From: Tenodera sinensis
Lineage: Eukaryota > Arthropoda > Insecta > Mantodea > Mantidae
Reading direction: 5' to 3'
Length of the DNA: 64,000 bases
NCBI GenBank assembly: GCA_030765045.1
Contig: CM060966.1
Location: 66,027,921 to 66,091,920 of the forward strand
The stretch's first letter is position 1. Each line of letters starts with the position of its first letter. Positions 55,693 to 64,000 of this stretch are shown one piece after another. Below the pieces are notes generated by a model. It had not been told where the DNA came from. It did not search any database and worked only from the letters and a program-made list of their open reading frames with translations. Position numbers and translations under genes: made by a program.

Positions 55693-56195
55693 GTAAGTCA
55701 CCCTTGGGGTATGTTTCTCAAATCTGAATTTGAGATTCCAATGTGATCTGCAAGTCAGTAGGGGAATTTAATATTGTGCCACATTGCCATGGTAGCTCAG
55801 TGGTTAGAGTAGCTACACATAGAACAGAAGAGCTGTAGTTCAAATCCTGGCTATGGCATTAAATTTTTCAGTTCAAATCTACCATTCAAACTTTCCCTAC
55901 ACACAGCTTGTGTCTGTTAGAACAGTTTGATTGGCCTTATAAATGGTAACCAACTTAGGTAATATTAATAAGCCTCGAGACACAAGTTCTTATCAGTGTA
56001 AGTCGCCCTTGCGGTATGTTTCTCAAATATGAATTTGAGATTCCCTTGTGATCTGTTGGTAAAGTACGGGTCAGTTGCGGAATTTAACATTGTGTTGACA
56101 ATTTATCATGGCAGCTCAGTAGCTGCACTTAGGGTAAAGATGCGTGGTTCAAATTCTGACTATGGCATTGATTTTTCAGTTTTGACCCTACCATT
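55693..56195 (+). repeat. Two tandem tRNA-like modules, S1-related
   Basis: Two units start GTAAGTCxCCCTTGxGGTATGTTTCTCAAAT (55693 and about 56000). Each leads through a TGGAATTTGAGATTCC-like part and AATTTAA to a tRNA-like head (GCCATGGTAGCTCAGTGG; CATGGCAGCTCAGTAG) and a B-box-like GTTCAAATCC/GTTCAAATTC, ending GGCATT-AATTTTTCAG. Period about 307 bp. Confidence 0.68.
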
Positions 56196-56982
56196 GAAAA
56201 TATTTAATTGTTTATTAGAATGTAATGGAGCGAAGAGATAGAGGGAGGGTGTATGGGAAATAAAATAGAATTAGAGAAAGAAATCACAGCATTTAAAATG
56301 TGACTGATAAGAGAATAAATAAGAAATAAAATGTTGGGAGAATATTTGTGAAAAATAAGGTAAAAATTTATTAGAGCCATTAAGAAAAGATAAGATCATT
56401 GAAATATAATTGATAAAATAGTGTAAATAGTGGAATGTAAAGAGTGGGGCCTTCATTATTATTATACTGTGTAAGGAAGCCTCTTACAAATTGATGTTAG
56501 ACTTATTAGATTATAAATTTAGATTAAACCCTTTAGTTATAATTGTGAATAATGTTTCTGTTCTTTTGTTTGTATGTTAATGACATTCTGTTATAAACAC
56601 ATTGCAAGAATCAAAATGCTTCATGCAATGCTTTTTTCCTGGGTGTATAGTTCATATTTGAAAAGCTGGAACTATTTGCAATAGAAAAAAGGATTTCCTA
56701 CTGGACAAAGCTGAAGGATGTACAGCCACTTCCAAATGTTTTCCAATGCATGTGGGACTTGGCATGGAGGTGGAAGGGGAAAAGGTTATCTGTTTGAGCA
56801 GATGAAACTATCATGGCGACTAGCTTCTTTGGAACTTTGCTGTAAAACAGCAAAGGTGCGTGCTTGCACATGCTGGACCATTGCGTATTATCATGTAAGA
56901 TATTGTTTATAATAATGTGTAGTGCTTACTGTGCCCCTACTTCCAAAAATATTGTTGCACACGCATTTATGTCACATTCCTT
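56196..56982. other. No gene recognised
   Basis: AT-rich; short random ORFs only. Confidence 0.4.
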
Positions 56983-57064
56983 CACACACACACACACACG
57001 CACACGCAAACACGAAACACGCACGCACACGCAAACACGCACGCACGCACACGCACACACACAC
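56983..57064 (+). repeat. (CA)/(CACG)n microsatellite
   Basis: Mixed CACA, CACG and CAAACACG units over about 80 bp. Confidence 0.95.
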
Positions 57065-57118
57065 TTTTCCACCAATTCCTAATATCACATGTTTATGATG
57101 ATAATTATTAACAAAAAT

Positions 57119-57120
<2 letters not shown>

Positions 57121-57161
<41 letters not shown>

Positions 57162-57372
57162 AATTAACGTCCTCCAACATTGTGTCATATCGGACGAATG
57201 AATGAAAATGAATTGGGTGAAATGATGCTCAAATGAGCCCGAGGTCCATGGAGCTTTAAGTTATCCGACATTCGTCTTCTCAGGGTAGGGAAAACCTCGT
57301 AAAAAAACCTTACCCGGATAACTTACCCTAAGCGAGATTCGAACTCGCGACCTCCTGAACGTGAGGCAGACA
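57121..57372 (-). mobile_element. SINE family S5, 5'-truncated, with poly-A tail
   Basis: On the minus strand: GTCTGCCTCACGTTCAGG (anticodon arm, Val-like CAC), GAGTTCGAATCTCGC (B box), then GGGTAAGTTATCCGGG, GAGGTTTTCCCTACCCTGAG, GACGAATGTCGG, TTTGAGCATC, ending TTGGAGGACGTTAATTC and about 40 A residues (T run 57121-57161 on +). A longer copy is at 63033-63295. Confidence 0.85.
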
Positions 57373-57639
57373 CACAAAAATTGATGATATTCATTATCTT
57401 TTTTCAAAACATTTAAAATGTTTCTAAAACAGCAGTACTACCATAAAATATCAACATTAATTTGTTTAAATGCCTGGGGAAAGGAAGCACAGATTTCTTT
57501 TGTTTGGACAGAATAATTAAGTATAGAACAAACTATTTTGTTTCTTGTTTCCTCAACAGAAATTACCCTGCTTTCCTCACCTTAGACAACTGCATGGAAA
57601 TGTAAATAAACACGTGAAATAACCCGCCCCAGGACAGGC

Positions 57640-59306
57640 TCAACTACTTGATAAGAAAATTGTCCTTCCAGTTCCCCCTCAACACCTCTCGCACATTGGA
57701 AAACATTGGAGCCGGCTGTACACTTGAAGTACCACAAATATTACTAGTTTGCCTCAGACATCTTTGCCAACTCAGTAGGGGAGTAAATTTAACAATTGGA
57801 GCCTGCCAGAAAGCGTTTAAAACATTCCTTATAAAGATATCCGTACATCAAGGGTCTGCAAAATTCGAGGTGTTAGACCATCCAGGTGGCATAAATATCT
57901 GGAGTATTTTGAGGCTGCAAATAATTTTATGCCCATATTCTTTTGCCAGTTCATCTATCTCATAAAGTGGAAGCCTTGGTTTATACAGATTCACTAAGTC
58001 CATTAGTTCTGCTTTTTAGAGACCTGGATCAATGTGGTCTCCATGTTTTGCAGCGACATTGTCATGCACCCACAATAATATATCACCTTCTTCCATTGCA
58101 TTATTTGGACCTTGTTTACAACTACTGAATAATAAGTAACATTGTCCATAGCAATGGTGGAATTCAGCAAAATATTTGGCATTAGGCTATTAAGAAACCA
58201 ATCTGTAAAGGTTTTTGCATTCATTTCCTCATGGTAATCTCCCATTGCCCTTGACCTGAACATGAAGAAACAGCTTGGAATAAAACCTTGCAAAGTTCCA
58301 GCATGAACTAATGGGGCATTCATTGTGCTGTGCTTGGTGCCATCAGTTCACTCTTTGGTTAAAGTTGTTGTTAACTAATGCTGGATTTCTGACAATGAAG
58401 TCATTAATCCTCTTGCTCTCCAATATTAAGATACTGAAGAGAACAATAGCAGTAATAGTAACCGCTTTTTAGAGAGCACCATATTTTTATGTTTTGGCGG
58501 TTACATCGCTCTCTCACAACCCCCAGAATGTCTGGAGGACCACACCTGTCGTTGGTTTAGGGGTCTCACTGACCTGACCGGGAGAATTATTAAAATAAGT
58601 ACAGTATTCTAGTTTTCATTCAATTAAGTGTCATATATTAAAAAGATTGATTTACTTTGGTTAAAGTATGGCCTGCATTTACCCAGGTCTATCCAGCCAA
58701 ACAATGGAGCTGAAATCTAGCTTTCCTACTTCTCTCAGGTACCAACATCTCCAAGCCATAATGTCCGTTCTTTACATCAGCACACTTCTGTTGGAATATT
58801 TTTAAAATTAAACCCAAATTCATGCAGACGAATGCAGAGAGAATTTGCTGACAAGGAAAAGACCTGTCTCTTTAAGACTTGAATGTAGCTTGTACAACAT
58901 AGAGAACTCTTTTCTTTCATAATAGTTACATACTGCGACCAATAGCATCAACATGGAAAGCATCAAGATCAGTCATTGTCTTATGACAATGTCGGTTTTT
59001 CCTGGGGTTTCTAACAATACTTTTGAAGATTCAGACTTTGATCCCTGAGCTTCTTCCTCTTTTCTTTCCATTTCTTTCCCTATTCTGATAACAGTATTTT
59101 TACTTATTTTAAGTGCAGCTGCTGTTCTATCCAACACTTTATTTACATCAATCATTTTCTCTTTCCAGTTCAAAATATTCCCTCAAAGTGCACACCATCT
59201 CATGAGCTTGACTATGAATTGTTCTACCTTGACAAAGCTTACCATTCTGTTTTGTTAGACAACACGTTTGTGGTCTCCCTCTACGTTTCTTCCCAGGATC
59301 AGACAT
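57640..59306 (-). pseudogene. IS630/Tc1-like (DDE_3) transposase relic
   Basis: Probable start at 59306 (MSDPGKKRRGRPQTC). A helix-turn-helix fragment at 59173-58973 (RTAAALKISKNTVIRIGKEM) is followed by a KTDIV end. After a LINE B insertion, the catalytic part at 58323-58003 reads GFIPSCFFMFRSRAMGDYHEEMN, FTDWFLNSLMPNI, and TIAMDNVTYYSV (second catalytic Asp). Then PRLPLYEIDELAKEYGHKI at 57990-57935 marks the region before the last catalytic residue. Frameshifts and stops throughout. Family recalled from insect genomes, where a 'TVVRINKE...DYHxEMN...DNAxYH' layout is common. Confidence 0.72.
58366..58654 (-). mobile_element. LINE B copy v: 5' UTR fused to 3' end, no coding
   Basis: 289 bp flanked by CTTTGGTTAAAGT (58353-58365 and 58655-58667). 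On the minus strand it is a LINE B 5' UTR (CCCGGTCAGGTCAGTGAGACC, ACCAACGACAGGTGTGGTCC, AAAAATATGGTGCTCTCT, GGTTACTATTACTGCTATTG) joined at about 58430 to the last 65 bp of LINE B (AATATTGGAGAGCAAGAGG to CAGCATTAGTTAAC, AACAAC). It lacks all protein-coding sequence. Confidence 0.85.
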
Positions 59307-59654
59307 TATCACTTACACAGGAATTGCAGCACAAGCTTAGAAGTCTAAAATTAAATATCACACAGTTCACATTTCATTGATTTTAGGTTTAAACTTTATA
59401 ATACTGGACCACAGGTTAGCAATAAAAAAACACTCCTAGAGCACAAAGAAATCAAAACTGTTTACCACAATACCTGTCGTTCACTACAGTAAAACTGCAT
59501 ATTACACACATAAAAGTTCACTGATTTTGTCTTAACTTTAAAATATCGTGCCAGTACAAAAGCAAACAAATTAATGTCACGCGTCTGTCTAAAATGTGGC
59601 AACAGTACAGGCGGAGTTTGTGGAGGGAGTCAAAAAGCAATTGCATTACCATGA

Positions 59655-60335
59655 AGGTATTGGCTATTTCAAGGTTTCACCTGGTTGTATATTACGGAAT
59701 AATATACATGCACTTGAAATATGGTATTGAAATTTGGGGAAGGTGTGGGGTAACAAAATTAAACAGGATACTATTGCTACAGAAGAGATGCATATGTCAT
59801 ATTTTTCAACTAAAGACTACATGTAAGCCACTCTTTAAAAAGAATAAAATATTGACAATTGTTGCTATTTATGTATAAAAAGTAATTATACTGACTCAAA
59901 ATAAATCACTTACCAAAAAAACAGATATTCATACATATAATACCATAGGGAAGAAAATTACCATAGAGCACACTTAAATAAGGCTTCAACAAAAAAGAAT
60001 CAGATTGTAATGGGAATGATACTATATAATGCCCTACTAAAAAGTATAAAAGAGCACTCAAGAAAAAACTCCTTTGCTAAAGAGTTAAAGAATTACCTAA
60101 TTGAAAAGTGCCCATACAGGCTAGAAGAGATGTTAAATTAATCTATATGTGCTGTTAATGTATTTTTGTATATTCAATATTCCATGTTTGTATTACGATA
60201 TATAGATTATTTTTACTAACCATAATTCTAATTATGTGTCTGTAATGTACTTTTTATTCATGTATTAGCATTTGACAATGATCCATGCTTGTATTACAAG
60301 TTTTGTGAGCAATAAAGAATTGAATTAAATTGAAT
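59655..60335 (+). mobile_element. CR1/jockey-like LINE, 3' end
   Basis: Frame: YYGIIYMHLKYGIEIWGRC, LNRILLLQKRCICHIF, KPLFKKNKILTIVAIYV, then in other frames IVMGMILYNALLKSIKEHS and FAKELKNYLIEKCPYRLEEMLN, the usual C-terminal RT tail. It ends AATAAAGAATTGAATT with a (GAATT/TTGAAT)n tail at 60313-60340. 5'-truncated, old. Confidence 0.75.
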
Positions 60336-60527
60336 TGAATAGAGTGTGGTGAAGAGAAGAAATGCAAATGAACACTTTGTGTATATTTGTCCGTGTTAGT
60401 TATGCAATTTTGAGCTGCACTGTGTTATAAAATGTGACCAAGTACAAGTATTGCTCATGTTTAGTGCCTATTAAAACCTGAATGAGTCTAAACCTGTTTA
60501 TGCAAGGTTCTGATGCTTATCTTTCAG

Positions 60528-60741
60528 GAATCAATGAGAAGTGGTTATGGCCATTGAAACACGCATTACTTCAGTTAACAGAAGCAAGCAATAAAGATGA
60601 AGTAGAGGAAATATCATTTGCTCCATCTGTAACGCCAAATAAAAGTTGTTTTGACACCATCAAGAGAATCCATCCTACACTGGATGTCTTCAAACAAGAT
60701 TTTGCTTCAGCTTCTGTAGATTTCATGCTGAAGCCAAAACT
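60528..60741 (+). CDS. TAF1B: TAF1B internal exon 3
   Basis: The third exon adds about 71 residues (INEKWLWPLKHALLQLTEAS near the start, DFASASVDFMLKPKL at the end). It follows a good acceptor (TTATCTTTCAG, AG at 60526-60527) and is followed by GTAAGT at 60742. It starts at codon position 2, exactly completing the A left over from the exon at 47260, so all three exons are phase-compatible on one strand. The sequence is less diagnostic than the first two exons. I assign it to TAF1B mainly from order, phase and an undamaged frame. The alternative is an unrelated gene nested or following, which I consider less likely. The intron before it is 13,267 bp. The next downstream exon was not recognised before the window ends. 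Confidence 0.68.
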
Positions 60742-61260
60742 GTAAGTTTGAAGAATGCATAATGGGGTGCTTAGAATTGCTACTAAAAGCATACAATTTT
60801 GCAAGCATTTTCAGAATGCATGTACACAAGAACCTTATTTATCTGGATTAAGTGGGACCAGAGGAATCTGGATTAAGAAAGATCCAGATAATCCAGAAAC
60901 ACAGTATCTGATGAATATAAACTTTGATGTGTTATAAATAAATCTATACCACTCCAAAAACAAGAAAAAACGGTTGAAAGCCAACCTGATGAGGTATTTA
61001 CATTCACTATCAGGGTTTGTCATATGAAAATGAAAGAAACATACTCTCTCACACTGTAGTATTGTTCTGTGCAGCTTCAAGCATGCAACTGACCCTATGT
61101 GCAGTGGCAGCATTACAATGGTATGATTTGAATGTATTTATCAAAGAATGCACCTGCTTTCAGAATGAAAAAGTAACCAAAAATCATCCTGGAAATTTGG
61201 ATAAATAAGAGCAGGATAAACAAGGTTCTTGTGTTGTTCCAAAATGTTAAGTTATTACAA
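60742..61260. other. Intron sequence, no gene recognised
   Basis: AT-rich, includes AT-rich ORFs of no significance. Follows the third TAF1B exon. Confidence 0.4.
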
Positions 61261-61560
61261 TAATCACCTTATCTTTCCTTCCTCCTTCCCTCCCTCCCTC
61301 CCTTCCTTTCTTCCTTCCTTCCACACTCCTCCCCCCACCCTTCTTTCATCCCTCCATCTTCCCCCTCCCTTCCTTCCTCACTCTCTCCCTTCTTTCCTCC
61401 CTCCCTCCCTTCCTCCCTCTCTTCCTTCATCCCTCCCTCTCTCTTCTTTCCTTCCTTCCTCCCTCCCTCCCTTCGTTCATTTGTTTAATCATTCGTTCCA
61501 TCCATCCTTTGTTCCCTCCTTCCTTCGTTTCAACCTTCCCTCCTTCATCAATCATGCTTC
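61261..61560 (+). repeat. Polypyrimidine (CCTT)n tract
   Basis: About 300 bp of CCTT/CCCT units. The long proline/serine frame is an artefact. Confidence 0.95.
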
Positions 61561-61635
61561 CTCCAATCATGTTCCAGTCTGAGTTGAAGGTTCAGTGGAC
61601 TGCCATAATGCCATGAAGTCTGAACGAAGTCTGTA

Positions 61636-61730
61636 GAAAAATTGCAAAAAACATACCTACTAAAATATTTTGCAAATTACCTTAATGTAGAAGAGCTTAA
61701 AGCTGTATATTACGGATTAATATACATGCA
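61636..61730 (+). pseudogene. CR1-like LINE scrap beside pyrimidine tract
   Basis: GTATATTACGGATTAATATACATGCA matches 59690-59715 closely (VYYGLIYMH against YYGIIYMH), then changes abruptly into the pyrimidine tract. Confidence 0.6.
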
Positions 61731-62193
61731 CTCCTCCCTCCTTCCTTTCTTGCCTCCCTCCCTTCTTCATTCATTCGATCCTTCCCTCCTTCCTTCCCTC
61801 CCTCCTTCCTTTCTTCCCTCCCTCCCTCCTTCCTTTCTTCCCTCCCTCCTTCCTTCATTCATTCGATCCTTCCCTCCCTCCTTCCTTTCTTCCCTCCCTC
61901 CCTCCTTCCTTCTTCCATCCTTCCCTCCATCCTTCCTTCCCTCCTTCCTTCCTTTCTTCCCTCCCTCCTTCCTTCATTCATTCGATCCTTCCCTCCCTCC
62001 TTCCTGTCTTCCCTCCCTCCCTCCTTCCTTCTTCCATCCTTCCTTCCCTTCTTCCTTCCATCCTTGCCTCCCTCCTTCCTCCCATCTCTCCCTTCCATCC
62101 TTCCCTCCTTTCTTCCTTCCTTCCATGCTCCCTCCTTCCATCCTTTCCTCTCTCCTCCCTTCCTACCCTCCTTCCTTATTTCTTTCTTTCTAA
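61731..62193 (+). repeat. Polypyrimidine tract with higher-order repeats
   Basis: (CCTT)n with a larger unit marked by TTCATTCATTCGATCC at about 61764, 61852 and 61972. Confidence 0.93.
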
Positions 62194-62369
62194 CACATAA
62201 CCCTTCGTCTTCATTTTAGGCTTAAAAGTTCAACAGTTTCATACATTGGAATTATTATTAACTCAGGAATACCATAACTATACAGGGAAATGCTGTTTCA
62301 ATTAATATTAATACTTATTTTTTTACACAGTTACTTAGGTACTTTATCTGCAGCCATTGGCAACATTTT

Positions 62370-62803
62370 GTTGTTGTTGTTAGCTAATGCTGGATTTCTG
62401 ACAATGAAGCCATTAATCCTCTTGCTCTCCAATTTTTTTCACTGATGGATGGGGTGTTAGAAATGGATTTGAAGGTGGTCTTGGACCATTTCCTCTTAAA
62501 GATCACATGGAGGACAGAGTGGTGAAGAATATATCCCAGTTCAGTCTAAATGTTTTGTCAGACAATCATGTCCTGTAATCAACCTGAAGGTTGCAACTGC
62601 CGTTTTTCGAGGATACTCCGGAATTACTGTTTGAATGTTTGGTAGTTCCCATCTTTTATTTTTTGATTTTTCATAGTAATAATTGTTAGGAATTCAGAGT
62701 TAACTAATCTTTTAGCTGCATACAATGGTAGATAACTATAGATTTCTATACACTGCTAGTACCCTTTCTTGCAAGAAAATCAGCTTTGTCTTTACCCCTC
62801 AGT
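62370..62803 (-). mobile_element. LINE B copy vi, 3' end
   Basis: Starts on + with TTGTTGTTGTTAGCTAATGCTGG (the AAC tail reversed) and covers the Cys/His region and end of RNase H to GAAAATCAGCTTTGTC. Where RNase H should continue it runs into a (GTT)n/(CTT)n microsatellite. Confidence 0.85.
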
Positions 62804-62828
62804 GGTTGTTGTTGTTGTTGTTGTTCTT

Positions 62829-62859
<31 letters not shown>

Positions 62860-62944
62860 TTATTATTATTATTAATTATTATTTATATTATTATTTATTT
62901 TATTATTATTTATATTATTATTATTTATATTATTATTATTATTA

Positions 62945-63012
<68 letters not shown>

Positions 63013-63025
63013 CAATACTATTACT
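62803..63025 (+). repeat. (GTT)n (CTT)n (ATT)n microsatellite
   Basis: Successive blocks of GTT, CTT and ATT trinucleotides. Long homopolymer-like frames are artefacts. Confidence 0.97.
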
Positions 63026-63032
63026 ATTATTA

Positions 63033-63295
63033 TTGCCCGCTTCGGTAGCGTGGTGGTTAGTGTGTCTGCCTCACGTTCAAGAGGTTGTGAGTTCGAATCT
63101 CGCTTAGGGTAAGTTATCTGGGTAAGGTTTTTTTCCCGAGGTTTTCCCTACCCTGAGAAGACGAATGTCGGGTAACTTAAAACTCCATGGACCTCGGGCT
63201 CATTTGAGCATCTTTTCACCCATTTCATTTCATTTCATTCATTCGTCCGATATAACACAATGTTGGAGGATGTTAATTCAACAACAAAAATCTAT
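63033..63295 (+). mobile_element. SINE family S5, complete head
   Basis: GCCCGCTTCGGTAGCGTGG (A box TAGCGTGGTGG), anticodon arm GTCTGCCTCACGTTC, GAGTTCGAATCTCGC (B box), then the shared body to GTTGGAGGATGTTAATTC and an AACAACAAAAA tail. It lies between two ATT microsatellites. Confidence 0.87.
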
Positions 63296-63297
63296 TT

Positions 63298-63357
63298 TCT
63301 TACTATTATTATTGTTATTGTTGTTATTGTTATTATTACTATTACTATTATTATTAC

Positions 63358-63446
<89 letters not shown>

Positions 63447-63540
63447 TTATTATTATTATTAATAATATTATTAATAAATAATTATTATCATTATTATTAA
63501 ATTATTATTAATAAATTATTATTATTATCATCATTATTAT
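63298..63540 (+). repeat. (ATT)n microsatellite
   Basis: Mostly uninterrupted ATT/TTA units; followed to 63635 by (ACC)/(GCC)/(TAC) trinucleotides. Confidence 0.97.
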
Positions 63541-63635
63541 TACTACGATGACAACTATGACCACCGCCGCCACCACCACCGCCACCACCAGCGCTACTGC
63601 CACGGCCATCGCTGCCGCTACTACTACTACTATTG

Positions 63636-64000
63636 CAGAAATGTAACCAAAAGGGATGTGTTTCCTTCATTGTTACTTGCACTTTAACTTTATCCCTATC
63701 TCCTTTAAAGTACCCACATTTTACAAAGGTTATGGGCTCAGGTAAGGCATAATTACGGAGTATTAATGAAGTGCAAGATTTAAGAAAAACTTCTAGGTCT
63801 GCTTTTTTGTGATGTTTCATCAGCCTAACCTAAAATGGCTGACTTCAAGAGTGACATTGTGAAGTAATTAATTGAACCTGAAATATGAGGTACAATTGCT
63901 TTTGTGAAAGAGAACTTATTTAAGAAGATATTGAAGGTGGAAAGCCAATTCTGGAAGGCAGTGCAAATAAAAAACTAATTGAAGAATGGGATAGTGCCAT
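63636..64000. other. No gene recognised
   Basis: A short frame starts ATGGCTGAC at about 63834 (MADFKSDIVK) and is stopped at once; later text (GTIAFVKENLFKKILKV) in the same frame hints at a broken transposon protein. Unassigned. Confidence 0.35.

Larger units (their letters stand above)
47261..60527 (+). other. TAF1B intron, 13.3 kb, transposon-filled
   Basis: Bounded by GTGAGT and TTTCAG with matching exon phase. The first 1.2 kb (47261-48500) has no recognised repeat or ORF. The rest holds transposase relics, LINE A copy 3, LINE B ends and SINEs. Confidence 0.7.

Noticed and set aside
61229..62193. Long Pro/Ser-rich frames on + and Lys/Arg/Glu/Gly-rich frame on minus
   Set aside because: Translation of (CCTT)n microsatellite, no protein features.
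62725..63500. Poly-Leu, poly-Ile and poly-Tyr frames
   Set aside because: Translation of ATT/CTT trinucleotide repeats.
1..64000. Bacterial-type operons, defence systems or a virus genome
   Set aside because: No ribosome-binding sites, no gene clusters; every coherent coding stretch is a host exon or a transposon protein.

Overview
The window is animal nuclear DNA, most likely from an insect with a large, repeat-rich genome. It is AT-rich, has spliceosomal introns, and carries mariner, Ty3/gypsy, non-LTR (LINE) and tRNA-derived SINE sequences, mostly decayed. I suspect a polyneopteran such as a cockroach or termite, but that is an impression from the transposon types and is not proven.

Only one host gene is recognisable. 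Three + strand exons (26448-26640, 47043-47260, 60528-60741) join in phase across GT/AG introns of about 20.4 kb and 13.3 kb. They encode the central cyclin-like part of TAF1B, the TFIIB-related subunit of the RNA polymerase I initiation factor SL1. Its 5' and 3' ends lie outside the window or in exons I could not identify.

Everything else is mobile DNA or its decay products. 1-3.5 kb: minus-strand Ty3/gypsy pol relic with a LINE inserted in it. 3.6-7.2 kb: LINE A copy 1, whose 5' end is inverted, with a 16-bp target-site duplication (TSD). 7.3-8.6 kb: complete but dead mariner. 8.7-15.8 kb: old LINE pieces, a multi-exon hAT/CGGBP1-like pseudogene and a transposase fragment. 16.05-19.6 kb: mariner-like element with ~95-bp terminal inverted repeats (TIRs) and paired tRNA-like subterminal modules. 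19.6-26.4 kb: SINEs, a MITE-like pair and a small LTR element. 26.9-37.6 kb: Ty3/gypsy element with both LTRs, primer site, polypurine tract and 4-bp TSD; it contains LINE A copy 2 (itself holding a SINE) and a probable solo LTR. 37.6-42.3 kb: LINE B copies, one inside another. 42.3-47 kb: SINEs and inverted repeats. 48.5-50.4 kb: transposase relic of a type I cannot place, hit by full-length LINE A copy 3 (50.5-54.4 kb). 54.6-64 kb: LINE B ends, another transposase relic containing a 289-bp coding-free LINE B derivative, a CR1-like LINE, and long microsatellites.

The main biological interest is the retrotransposition record. Many insertions have readable TSDs, so nesting order, twin-primed inversions, mobilisation of defective LINE RNAs, and a SINE family with inverted tRNA-like modules can all be read from the sequence.
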